A stretch of DNA of 64,000 bases, taken from Sporolactobacillus kofuensis (GTDB lineage Bacteria > Bacillota > Bacilli > Bacillales > Sporolactobacillaceae). A program made the position numbers and the translations under genes. Positions 33,947 through 42,461 of the stretch are shown here, piece by piece; position 1 is the stretch's first letter, and every line of letters begins with the position of its first letter. The notes beneath the pieces are model-generated. The model had not been told where the DNA came from. It saw only the letters and a list, made by a program, of their open reading frames with translations, and did no database searches. The DNA lies in contig NZ_JBHSTQ010000010.1 of NCBI RefSeq assembly GCF_042660205.1, positions 62,001-126,000 on the forward strand. The letters run 5' to 3'.

Positions 33947-34762
33947 ATGAAGAAACAGAAAACATTAGCGTCAATGATGACCGTTATCATTATTTTGTGC
34001 TGTGCAGTCTTAATTACACTGCTCATTCGCGATCTGGATCGGAATAAGACACATTCAGCGCAAACGAATCATTCACAAATTCAGCAAACAAAACCATCCT
34101 CACCAGTAATCAAGAAGGATAAGGTGATAAAAAAGAAACACAAAGCAAAACCCTCAGTTAAAGAGAAAAAGCTAACTGCACCGTATGTGAGTCAAAAACC
34201 TGAACTGCCGAACGGATGTGAGGTGACGAGTCTGACCATGCTGTTGCAATCGGCTGGGATCAAAGTAGACAAGTTAACACTTGCCGGGCAAATAAAAAAG
34301 GTCCCCTTTCAATCAGGGGGATTTATGGGTAATCCGAACGAAGGCTTCGTCGGAAATATGTATCATGGGAGCCGTAATAATCCAGGCTACGCAGTCTACC
34401 ATGGACCGGTAGCAGATTTGGCGAGCCGATATCTCGGTCACCGCGTGAAAGATCTGACAGGAGATGCGTGGGAGGACATTGAGAAACAGATTGCTTCAGG
34501 GGTTCCTGTGTGGACGATTACAAGTATTAATTTTCAACCGGTCCCTAAAGGATCCTGGCGAGAGTGGCATACAAAGCAAGGCACAATACAGATCACCTTT
34601 CAAGAACATTCGGTTTTAGTTACCGGATATGACGAGGATTATGTGTACTTTAACGATCCGCTAGCGGGCGGACCGGGGAGCAAGGCAAGTAAAGCTGCAT
34701 TTGTAAAAGCATGGAAACAATTTGGCAGACAGGCCATTTCTTATACGCCTGAATCCCATTGA
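33947..34762 (+). CDS. Membrane-anchored C39-like cysteine peptidase
   Basis: A 271-residue protein with an N-terminal membrane anchor (about residues 10-28), a Lys/Ser-rich linker, and a C39-like peptidase domain. The catalytic Cys lies in LPNGCEVTSLTMLLQ, the His in FQEHSVLVTGYDEDYVYFND and the Asp in that last segment. The domain is found in surface proteins of Gram-positives; the substrate is unknown. ATG 33947 follows AAAAGGGAG and the upstream open frame is discarded, as it overlaps panE. It sits before a cell-wall hydrolase and may act at the same site. Confidence 0.85.
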   Translation: MKKQKTLASMMTVIIILCCAVLITLLIRDLDRNKTHSAQTNHSQIQQTKPSSPVIKKDKVIKKKHKAKPSVKEKKLTAPYVSQKPELPNGCEVTSLTMLLQSAGIKVDKLTLAGQIKKVPFQSGGFMGNPNEGFVGNMYHGSRNNPGYAVYHGPVADLASRYLGHRVKDLTGDAWEDIEKQIASGVPVWTITSINFQPVPKGSWREWHTKQGTIQITFQEHSVLVTGYDEDYVYFNDPLAGGPGSKASKAAFVKAWKQFGRQAISYTPESH

Positions 34763-34770
34763 TGGGAAGA

Positions 34771-34810
34771 GGAGTCTCAAAAGTTTATAGGCTGAGAGGC
34801 CCTTTTTTTA
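34771..34810 (+). terminator. Probable terminator after the C39-like gene
   Basis: GGAGTCTCA ... TGAGAGGCC imperfect stem (two mismatches) followed by seven T. Confidence 0.6.
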
Positions 34811-34951
34811 TGTCCTCAGACGTATCTTTTATTAAACGTTTAGTAAGAATCCTTTAAAAACAACACTTTAGACTAAACAATTTCCATAACTTTCCGATAT
34901 AATATTAAAAATATTATCTTTCATTTTTAATAAACTCGGGGGTGGCTTACT

Positions 34952-37567
34952 TTGAGCCCAAATCGTAATCTAACTATTATAGGGACAGTTGCTGCAGCAG
35001 CAGCCGTCGCGGCTGTTACAGGAGCGCCTTCACACGCATCTGCAGACACATTTACACCCTACAAAGGACAGGCGACCGCGAATTTAAATGTCCGGAGTAC
35101 ACCAAGTACGGACCAACAACAGATTGGCATGTTGAAGAAAAATCAGACTTTTGATGTGATTGGAATAGATAAAAAGAGCGAAAAAGGAAATTGGTTGAAG
35201 ATTAAGTATGAAGGAAAAACCGCCTATGTTGATGGTTATTATGTGACTCATGCGACGACCACAACACCCCATATGCCCACATTATCCGTTCAATCGGTAG
35301 GAAATTATCAAGCGATGACGACTGAGAATTTAAATGTTCGACTTTTACCATCTTTGAAAGGGACAGTGCTGACCACATTGAAAAAAGGAACGACTGTCAC
35401 GGTTACGGGAAAGACAACGGATGGTTGGCTTCAGATCAAGTATAGGGATGGATCAGCCTACGTTTCTGCTGACTTTATAAAAACAGCTGGCACTTCTTCA
35501 GTGAATAATTCAACGGTTCGTGCAACAGTGTACACAGGAACGACGACGGACAATTTGAACGTACGGCAAGGATCCTCAACCTCAACCAAAGTGCTGACAA
35601 CCTTGAAAAAAGGAAGCAGTGTAGAAGTTGTGGGGACGAGCGGCAGCTGGTTGAAAATTAAGTATAATGGCGGAACGGCCTATGTCTCGGGAAGCTATGT
35701 GAAGAAGGCAGGAAGCAGTTCAACCGGAATGGGAAGCAGTAACGCACCGGTACTGTACACGGGAACGACAACAGATAACTTGAACGTACGGCAAGGGGCC
35801 TCAACCTCAACCAAAGTGCTGACAACCTTGAAAAAAGGAAGCAGTGTAGAAGTTGTGGGGACGAGCGGCAGCTGGTTGAAAATTAAGTATAATGGCGGAA
35901 CGGCCTATGTCTCGGGAAGCTATGTGAAAAAGGCAGGAAGCAGTTCAACCGGAACGGGAAGCAGTAACGCACCGGTACTGTACACGGGAACGACAACAGA
36001 CAATTTGAACGTACGGCAAGGATCCTCAACCTCAACCAAAGTGCTGACAACCTTGAAAAAAGGAAGCAGTGTAGAAGTTGTGGGGACGAGCGGCAACTGG
36101 TTGAAAATTAAGTATAACGGTGGAACGGCCTATGTCTCGGAAAGCTATGTGAAAAAGGCAGGAAGCAGTTCAACCGGAACGGGAAGCAGTAACGCACCGG
36201 TACTGTACACGGGAACGACGACAGATAACTTGAACGTGCGACAAGGATCCTCAACCGCGACCAAAGTGCTGACGACTTTGAAAAAAGGAAGCAGTGTAGA
36301 AGTTGTAGGGACGAGTGGCAGCTGGTTGAAGATTAACTATAACGGTGGAACGGCCTATGTCTCGGAAAGCTATGTGAAAAAGGCAGGAAGCAGTTCAACC
36401 GGAACGGGAAGCAGTAACGCACCGGTACTGTACACGGGAACGACGACAGATAACTTGAACGTGCGACAAGGATCCTCAACCGCGGCCAAAGTGCTGACAA
36501 CCTTGAAAAAAGGAAGCAGTGTAGAAGTTGTAGGGACGAGTGGCAGCTGGTTGAAGATTAACTATAACGGCGGAACGGCCTATGTCTCGGGAAGCTATGT
36601 TTCCAAACCGGGGAGTGAAGGAACAACAGACGGCAACTCAGATAGCTCCTCCGGTTCTTCATCAGAGACAAAGAAAATGGGGCTCATCACAACTGGGGTT
36701 AATTTCCGTCAAGGAGCCGGCACTTCTTATCAAACTTATGGAGTGCTGAATGCAGGAACATTGGTGGAAATTCTCGCTGATGCACCTGAAGGATGGGTTA
36801 AAGTAAGCTATAACGGTAAAGACGGTTATATTTACGGACAATACGTGAAAGATGAAACGACGACCACGATCAAAGAAGGCAACGCCGCTTATGTCACGAC
36901 CAAATACCCAATTTCCTTTGGACAGGCATTGGCGAAAGAGCAGAAAGTAAATGGCAGTTCAAGTCTGGCTTACTACCTGAACCCAAAGAACTTTACCAAA
37001 AGCAGTATTGAATACTATCAATTCCTTCAAATCTCATCCCTGGCGAATCTCTCGTTAAATGATGTAAACGCAATGTTGAGCGGCAAGGGCATTCTGTCTG
37101 GTCAAGGCGCTGCATTTATTCAAGCAGCCAAAGATTATAAAGTTAACGAAGTGTATCTCGTTTCACATGCATTGCTTGAAACAGGTAACGGAGTATCGAT
37201 ACTGGCAAACGGTCAAAATTACAATGGCGTAAAGGTTTACAACATGTTCGGGATTGGCGCGTACGATGGCAGTGCGAATAAGAGTGGTGCCGCTTATGCA
37301 TACAAGCATGGTTGGACCAGCCCAGCAAAGGCTATCGAAGGAGGAGCAGAGTGGATTGCGGCAAATTACATCTACAACTCCACCTATCGGCAAGATACAC
37401 TTTATAAGATGCGTTGGAATCCTGATGCACTCATTATGGGAAGTGCGGCTCATCAGTACGCAACCGATGTCGGATGGGCAGTCAAGCAGACCCAGAATTT
37501 TGAAAAAATGTATGCCATTCTTTCTAAGTACAATCTCGTATTTGATGTTCCCGAGTATGCAAACTGA
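34952..37567 (+). CDS. SH3b-repeat cell-wall hydrolase with glucosaminidase domain
   Basis: An 871-residue secreted protein. A signal peptide ends near SHASA-DTF (about residue 31). Eight bacterial SH3 domains follow (each with NLNVR, W-IKY and AYV motifs): two diverged, five nearly identical 75-residue copies, and one diverged copy near residue 575. After that comes a GH73-type N-acetylglucosaminidase domain (about residues 650-865) with LVSHALLETGNGVS carrying the catalytic Glu. It should bind and cut peptidoglycan during growth or division. TTG 34952 is 7-8 nt behind GGGGGTGG. A terminator at 37591 closes it. Confidence 0.92.
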   Translation: MSPNRNLTIIGTVAAAAAVAAVTGAPSHASADTFTPYKGQATANLNVRSTPSTDQQQIGMLKKNQTFDVIGIDKKSEKGNWLKIKYEGKTAYVDGYYVTHATTTTPHMPTLSVQSVGNYQAMTTENLNVRLLPSLKGTVLTTLKKGTTVTVTGKTTDGWLQIKYRDGSAYVSADFIKTAGTSSVNNSTVRATVYTGTTTDNLNVRQGSSTSTKVLTTLKKGSSVEVVGTSGSWLKIKYNGGTAYVSGSYVKKAGSSSTGMGSSNAPVLYTGTTTDNLNVRQGASTSTKVLTTLKKGSSVEVVGTSGSWLKIKYNGGTAYVSGSYVKKAGSSSTGTGSSNAPVLYTGTTTDNLNVRQGSSTSTKVLTTLKKGSSVEVVGTSGNWLKIKYNGGTAYVSESYVKKAGSSSTGTGSSNAPVLYTGTTTDNLNVRQGSSTATKVLTTLKKGSSVEVVGTSGSWLKINYNGGTAYVSESYVKKAGSSSTGTGSSNAPVLYTGTTTDNLNVRQGSSTAAKVLTTLKKGSSVEVVGTSGSWLKINYNGGTAYVSGSYVSKPGSEGTTDGNSDSSSGSSSETKKMGLITTGVNFRQGAGTSYQTYGVLNAGTLVEILADAPEGWVKVSYNGKDGYIYGQYVKDETTTTIKEGNAAYVTTKYPISFGQALAKEQKVNGSSSLAYYLNPKNFTKSSIEYYQFLQISSLANLSLNDVNAMLSGKGILSGQGAAFIQAAKDYKVNEVYLVSHALLETGNGVSILANGQNYNGVKVYNMFGIGAYDGSANKSGAAYAYKHGWTSPAKAIEGGAEWIAANYIYNSTYRQDTLYKMRWNPDALIMGSAAHQYATDVGWAVKQTQNFEKMYAILSKYNLVFDVPEYAN
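35531..36606 (+). repeat. Five tandem 225-bp repeats encoding SH3b domains
   Basis: Copies start at 35531, 35756, 35981, 36206 and 36431 (each beginning TACAC.GGAACGAC), giving an exact 225-bp period (75 codons). The copies differ at only a few positions, some silent, with the last two sharing more differences. The last copy lacks the spacer. High nucleotide identity points to recent duplication or gene conversion and to copy-number instability. Confidence 0.95.
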
Positions 37568-37590
37568 TCGATGCGCTACCAATGTAAATA

Positions 37591-37632
37591 AAAAGGTTCG
37601 AAGAGCAATTATCTTCTCTTCGAACCTTTTTC
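37591..37632. terminator. Bidirectional terminator between the hydrolase and uppP
   Basis: AAAAAGGTTCGAAGAG / CTCTTCGAACCTTTTT with a 10-nt loop; serves both convergent genes. Confidence 0.93.
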
Positions 37633-37707
37633 TATTCCATTACTTTTTTTAAACCAACATCCAGCTCATGAAATGAGACACCAAGGTCATTGCTATGAGA
37701 GGATTCA

Positions 37708-38508
37708 TTAGAGTAACAGGAAGAGCGCGAAAGCTATGGCCAAAATAAAACGGTAAATGGCGAACGGAACTAACGTAAAACGTCTCAATAATTTAAGGAA
37801 GAAGACAATGGCAAACATCGCAACGATAAATGCTGTGATAAAACCTGTAGCGAATAACGGAATATCACTGACATGAAGAAAGCTAAGACTTTGCACGAAA
37901 TCAAGCCCGCTTGCGCCTATCATCATTGGAACGGCAAGAATAAATGAGAATTCTGCCGCTGTTTTTCTTTCAACACCGGCAATAAGCCCACCCGCAATCG
38001 TAGAACCGGAGCGAGAGAAACCGGACCAAAGTGACAAACATTGAAAGAGTCCGATCACGAAAGCTTGTTTGTAGGAAAGCTCTTTCGTACCGCTATACGT
38101 ATGCTTTTTGGCAATACGTTCGGCAATGATCATCAAAATACCACCGACAACGAGGGCAATCAGTACACTTTTAGGCGAAAACAAGTATTCTTTGATAAAG
38201 TCGCGCAATAGAAATCCAAGGATGATGGCAGGGATACCCGCGACAATAATATGCAGTAGATTCAAATGCTCCGGACCACTTTTCGGTTCGTTACGATACA
38301 GTCCGAAAAGACTCCATAATCTTTTCCAGTAAAGTACAACGACAGCCATAATTGAGCCTAATTGAATAATAACTTCGAAGGTTTTCGCTCGATCACCGGT
38401 GAAGTGAAGTAAATCAGCGGCAAGGATCAAATGTCCTGTAGAAGAAACAGGGGCGAATTCAGTCAACCCTTCAACTGCACCAAGGATGATCGCAATCAAT
38501 TGTTCCAT
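37708..38508 (-). CDS. uppP: Undecaprenyl-diphosphate phosphatase
   Basis: A 266-residue membrane phosphatase (BacA/UppP family) with about seven or eight spans. It keeps both conserved regions: VEGLTEFAPVSSTGHLIL near residue 11 (with Ala in place of the more usual Leu) and WSGFSRSGSTIAGGL near residue 150. It removes a phosphate from undecaprenyl diphosphate to recycle the wall lipid carrier and can give bacitracin resistance. ATG 38508 is preferred on length (usual 265-276) although the ribosome site is weak; a GTG 15 nt upstream is possible. Confidence 0.93.
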   Translation of the reverse strand: MEQLIAIILGAVEGLTEFAPVSSTGHLILAADLLHFTGDRAKTFEVIIQLGSIMAVVVLYWKRLWSLFGLYRNEPKSGPEHLNLLHIIVAGIPAIILGFLLRDFIKEYLFSPKSVLIALVVGGILMIIAERIAKKHTYSGTKELSYKQAFVIGLFQCLSLWSGFSRSGSTIAGGLIAGVERKTAAEFSFILAVPMMIGASGLDFVQSLSFLHVSDIPLFATGFITAFIVAMFAIVFFLKLLRRFTLVPFAIYRFILAIAFALFLLL

Positions 38509-38667
38509 AAAGTCATTCACCAACCTAAATCTTAAGTATTTTCGTTCTTCAAACAAGCTTTATCATTATAGCATATTCATCTTTCTCAACTTTAATCTAG
38601 TAAAAATACAATAGATTAAATTTTTCTCATCAAGTAAAAGGTATAAATTTTTTTGTGTAAAAATGTA

Positions 38668-38712
38668 GCGGAGATGTGAGACGCCTGCGGCAAGCGAGCA
38701 ATCGAAGCTAAT
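38668..38712. repeat. GC-rich dispersed intergenic repeat, remnant copy
   Basis: GTGAGACGCCTGCGGCAAGC followed by GAGCAATCGAAGCT resembles the ends of the full element at 13700-13888 with the middle missing. It lies upstream of uppP. Confidence 0.45.
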
Positions 38713-38848
38713 TCGATGCAAGATCAAGGACCGTGCGTTTTTTTGCCCGGTTTTTCTTATCATAGAGAAATGTCTCTGATTGTGACTAGACATACAAACA
38801 ATAAATAGAGAATAAATGTAATTTTAGAAAACAAATTTCAAATTAGGG

Positions 38849-38876
38849 TTGACTTATGTGATCAGCAAGGTATAAT
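38849..38876 (+). promoter_or_regulatory. Sigma-A promoter of the arginine operon
   Basis: TTGACT (38849-38854), 16-bp spacer, TATAAT (38871-38876), directly upstream of the T-box leader. Confidence 0.85.
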
Positions 38877-38882
38877 AAAAGT

Positions 38883-39193
38883 CACACAAGTTAGAAATAA
38901 CTGAAATGGAAGTTAATAGCCAGTGAAGAAGAGAGTAACAGTGAAGGACTGCTCAAGCGAGCCGGGTTGATGGAAGCCGGTGTAGCCAAATCTGTGAAAC
39001 GCACTTCTGAGGTGACGGCCTGAAAATAGTAGGGTTGTCCGGGAACTCCCGTTACAGAGTCTTAAGCAGATTCCCCATTTTGAACAGAGGTTCAAAAAGA
39101 AGGATAAATGGCCGATACACAATTGTTTTGGAGTCGGAATTTAGTACCTTTGATGAGGGAATAACCAGAGTGGTACCGCGGGCAAAGTGAACA
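38883..39193 (+). ncRNA. T-box leader, probable arginine (CGC) specifier
   Basis: The tRNA-sensing leader of the operon. The hallmark T-box GAGTGGTACCGCGGGC is at about 39168-39183, just before the terminator. The upstream region can form Stem I: 5' strand GAAGAAGAGAGTAAC, distal loop TTGATGGAAGCC, and 3' side GTGAAACGCACTTCTGAGG, where CGC lies in the specifier position expected for an Arg codon. Uncharged tRNA-Arg would stabilise the antiterminator and allow transcription. The specifier choice is inferred by position and by the downstream arg genes. Confidence 0.9.
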
Positions 39194-39240
39194 ACGCTCG
39201 TCTCTTTTCTATCGAAAAGAGGCGGGCGTATTTTATTTTC
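39194..39240 (+). terminator. T-box-controlled terminator
   Basis: ACGCTCGTCTCTTTTC / GAAAAGAGGCGGGCGT with a short loop and ATTTTATTTT tail. Confidence 0.92.
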
Positions 39241-39353
39241 TATTGCCCGGATGAACATGTAGTGGAGTGCCGCTATACATTAATAGTTTATCTATCTGAA
39301 GTGTTAATGCGGTGATTTGTGAAATAATTGTTGCTAAATTGGAGGCTTTACAG

Positions 39354-40391
39354 GTGAAAGCAGGTATTGTAGGAGCAAATGGATATAGCGGCATTGAATT
39401 GATTCGGTTGCTGCTGAACCATCCGCAGATCAAATTGGAGATGCTGATTTCTCATTCGACGAATGGAGAGAACATACAGGATATTTATCCACATCTCACA
39501 GGAGTCATTGAAAAGACCTTAGAAGATTTTGACGCGGATGAACTGGCAGACAGGACGGATGTAGTATTCTTTGCCACTCCTGCAGGTGTCAGCAAAGATT
39601 TGCTTCCTGAGTGCTTAAAGCGTGGTCTTATCTGTATCGATCTCTCAGGCGACTTTAGATTGAATGAAGCTCAGGAATATACCGATTGGTATCACAATCA
39701 ACCGGCAGACCCAACGCTCCTAAATGATGCAATTTACGGATTGGCGGAAATTAACCGCAAACAAATTGAAGGTGCGAGGTTCATCGCAAATCCAGGATGT
39801 TACCCAACCGCAACCCTGCTCGGATTAGCGCCTGTTCTGACGCATGACTTTATTGATCTAAATTCAATTATCATCGATGGAAAATCAGGTGTTTCCGGTT
39901 CCGGGAAAAAAGCTATTACCGGAAATCTTTTTAGTGAAGTTAACGAGAATGTGAAAGCATACAAACTTGGACAGCATCAGCATACCCCGGAAATTGAACA
40001 GACCATTGCACAAATCAGCGGTGAGAAACATCCAATTACATTTACAACGCATCTTGTCCCTATGACTCGGGGGCTGATGTGTACGATCTATGCCACTTTG
40101 GATCAGGGATTCTCAACTCGAGAACTTTTAGATCATTACGAAAAATTTTACGAAAAATCACCTTTCGTTCGAATAAGGCCCCTGGGTACTTGGCCATCAA
40201 CTAAAGAAGTACTTGGCTCAAATTTCTGTGATATCGGGCTAAATGTTGACGGAAGGACGAGACGCTTAACCATTATTTCAGTAATCGATAATGTGGTTAA
40301 AGGTGCAGCAGGCCAGGCCGTACAGAACTTGAATATTATTAAGGGCTGGGATGAACAAACAGGGCTTTCGTTCACCCCGATCTATCCGTGA
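39354..40391 (+). CDS. argC: N-acetyl-gamma-glutamyl-phosphate reductase
   Basis: A 345-residue enzyme, the usual ArgC length. NADP-binding GANGYSGIELIRLL opens the protein and the catalytic Cys is in IANPGCYPTATLL near residue 148. HLVPMTRG follows. It reduces acetylglutamyl phosphate to the semialdehyde in ornithine synthesis. GTG 39354 is 8 nt behind GGAGG; the open frame extends back to 39312 without a site. It is the first gene of a nine-gene operon behind the T-box. Confidence 0.97.
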   Translation: MKAGIVGANGYSGIELIRLLLNHPQIKLEMLISHSTNGENIQDIYPHLTGVIEKTLEDFDADELADRTDVVFFATPAGVSKDLLPECLKRGLICIDLSGDFRLNEAQEYTDWYHNQPADPTLLNDAIYGLAEINRKQIEGARFIANPGCYPTATLLGLAPVLTHDFIDLNSIIIDGKSGVSGSGKKAITGNLFSEVNENVKAYKLGQHQHTPEIEQTIAQISGEKHPITFTTHLVPMTRGLMCTIYATLDQGFSTRELLDHYEKFYEKSPFVRIRPLGTWPSTKEVLGSNFCDIGLNVDGRTRRLTIISVIDNVVKGAAGQAVQNLNIIKGWDEQTGLSFTPIYP

Positions 40392-40401
40392 GAGGGTGAC
40401 G

Positions 40402-41631
40402 ATGATGGAAGAAACAATGATCAATCATGCAACATTTATTCAGATAGAGGACGGAAGTGTTGGTACGCCAAAAGGGTATAAAACCGGAGGGCAGCACATA
40501 GGATTACGAACCAAACTTCCGGATATGGGATGGATCTATTCAGAAGTCCCTGCATCTGCTGCCGGCGTGTATACAACAAACTTGTTTCAGGCCGCTCCGC
40601 TTCAAGTGACGAAAGCGAGTATCGCTGAGCAACAGAAACTTCAAGCAATATTAGTGAACACGGTGAGTGCAAATTCATGTACTGGGCAACAGGGCATTGA
40701 TAATGCGTATACAACGAGAAAGTGGATGGCTGAACATTTAGGGATCTCTGATCACCTTGTTGGGGTTGCTTCAACCGGTGTAATCGGTCTGCAGTTGGCG
40801 ATGGATAAGATGAAGCATGGGATTGATCAGATCACATTGGATCTTCCGAAAGCTCCATTTGAAAAGGCAATTTTGACAACAGATACGAAAACAAAACATC
40901 TTGCCGTTCAATTTGAAATTGACGGACAGAACGTGACGATCGGCGGTGCTTGTAAAGGTTCAGGCATGATCCACCCGAACATGGCGACAATGCTCGGCTT
41001 TGTGACAACCGATGCGGCAGTGGAGCCGGATGAATTGAAACAAGCGCTAAAAGCAGTGGTTGACAAGACTTTTAACCGGATCACTGTGGATGGCGATACA
41101 AGTACCAACGATATGGTACTTGTTCTTGCCAACGGTCTTGCCGCAAACAAACCATTAAGTGCACAGCATCCGCAGTGGCCGGTCTTTGTAAAAGGTTTGG
41201 AAATGGTGTGCCAAGGTCTTGCAAAGTATATCGCTGCAGATGGTGAAGGAGCAACGAAATTGATTGAGGTGCAAGTGAGTGGTGCAAAAGATGATCACTC
41301 TGCTGAAGTCATCAGTAAATCAATTATCGGCTCGAGCCTAGTTAAGACGGCAGTCTTCGGAAGCGACGCAAACTGGGGCAGAGTGATCTGTGCAATGGGT
41401 TACAGCGGAGAGTCTTTCGATACAAATAAAGTATCCATGGCTCTCGGCGATATCGTCCTTTTTCAAAACGGTATGCCCGTTGATTTTGACGAAGAGCAAG
41501 CAATCAAGTATTTGAATGGCCATAACGTTGTGATTAAGGCAATGCTTGGCGAAGGCAATGGCAAAGCGGTTGCCTGGGGATGCGACCTCACTTATAACTA
41601 CGTGAAAATAAATGCATCGTACCGTTCGTGA
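40402..41631 (+). CDS. argJ: Bifunctional glutamate N-acetyltransferase / ornithine acetyltransferase
   Basis: A 409-residue ArgJ. It has AGVYTTNLFQAAPLQVTK near the N-terminus and the self-cleavage site KGSGMIHPNMATMLGF, in which the first Thr of the ATML segment becomes the nucleophile of the beta chain. The C-terminal SSLVKTAVFGSDANWGR is characteristic. It transfers acetyl from acetylornithine to glutamate and so closes the acetyl cycle. ATG 40402 or 40405 lies behind AGAGGGTG. It begins 10 bp after argC. Confidence 0.96.
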   Translation: MMEETMINHATFIQIEDGSVGTPKGYKTGGQHIGLRTKLPDMGWIYSEVPASAAGVYTTNLFQAAPLQVTKASIAEQQKLQAILVNTVSANSCTGQQGIDNAYTTRKWMAEHLGISDHLVGVASTGVIGLQLAMDKMKHGIDQITLDLPKAPFEKAILTTDTKTKHLAVQFEIDGQNVTIGGACKGSGMIHPNMATMLGFVTTDAAVEPDELKQALKAVVDKTFNRITVDGDTSTNDMVLVLANGLAANKPLSAQHPQWPVFVKGLEMVCQGLAKYIAADGEGATKLIEVQVSGAKDDHSAEVISKSIIGSSLVKTAVFGSDANWGRVICAMGYSGESFDTNKVSMALGDIVLFQNGMPVDFDEEQAIKYLNGHNVVIKAMLGEGNGKAVAWGCDLTYNYVKINASYRS

Positions 41632-41657
41632 GCAACTACATGATGAGGAGGATGACA

Positions 41658-42461
41658 ATGAATCGCTATCTTGTGATTAAATGCGGAGGCAGCGTCTTTG
41701 AGAAATTAACCCCTGCCTTTTTCAAAAGCATACAAACCATTCAGGCGGAAGGTGAATGGTTGCCGGTTATTGTGCATGGCGGTGGTCCGGCTATTTCACA
41801 GATGCTGAATAAATTGGCAATCCCAACCGTTTTTCACCATGGACTCCGGGTAACCACACAGGAAGTACTTGATGTTGCAGAAATGGTACTGAGCGGAACG
41901 ATGAACAAACAGCTCGTATCGCAGATCAATGTCTCCGGTGGTAAAGCCATTGGATTGAGCGGCATCGATGGCGGGTTGTTCAAAGCAAAACCAATTGCAT
42001 TGTCCACGTTGGGATTTGTTGGAGAAATCACAGCGGTGGATCCAGGAATCATTCAATTCCTTTGTGAACAAGGACTCATTCCAGTGATCTCTCCAATCTC
42101 CATGGACGAGAACGGACAACATTATAACATTAATGCTGATCAGGGAGCCGCTGCGATTGCATCGGCACTGAATGGAAAACTTTGTTTTATAAGTGATGTT
42201 CCCGGTATATTGGTTGAGAAAAACGGTGAACTAACGGCTTTGAAACAGGTATCTGATTTGGAAATTGAGAGACTCATTAAGATGAAACAAATCAGTGGCG
42301 GCATGATTCCAAAAGCGAAAGCAGCTGTGGACAGCTTAAAACAAAATGTTCAAGAAGTTGTTATTGTGAATGGCATGATGCCGGAATGCTTGATTGACTA
42401 TACAAAAGGCGTCGAAGTTGGTACGAAAATATTTCTAGAGGAGGAAGCACTTCATGCTTGA
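41658..42461 (+). CDS. argB: Acetylglutamate kinase
   Basis: A 267-residue amino acid kinase. Phosphate-binding KCGGSVFEKL is at residues 7-16, VIVHGGGPAISQML near residue 36, and the C-terminal GGMIPKAKAAVDSLKQ is typical. It phosphorylates N-acetylglutamate, the second step of ornithine synthesis. ATG 41658 lies about 6 nt behind GAGGAGGA. Its end overlaps argD by 8 nt, so the two are coupled. Confidence 0.96.
   Translation: MNRYLVIKCGGSVFEKLTPAFFKSIQTIQAEGEWLPVIVHGGGPAISQMLNKLAIPTVFHHGLRVTTQEVLDVAEMVLSGTMNKQLVSQINVSGGKAIGLSGIDGGLFKAKPIALSTLGFVGEITAVDPGIIQFLCEQGLIPVISPISMDENGQHYNINADQGAAAIASALNGKLCFISDVPGILVEKNGELTALKQVSDLEIERLIKMKQISGGMIPKAKAAVDSLKQNVQEVVIVNGMMPECLIDYTKGVEVGTKIFLEEEALHA

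Noticed and set aside
35531..36606. Regular repeats as a CRISPR-like array
   Set aside because: Units are 225 bp, coding, without unique spacers; they encode SH3b domains.
40402..40405. Start of argJ upstream at 40351
   Set aside because: The longer frame overlaps argC and lacks a ribosome site; ATG 40402/40405 follows AGAGGGTG.
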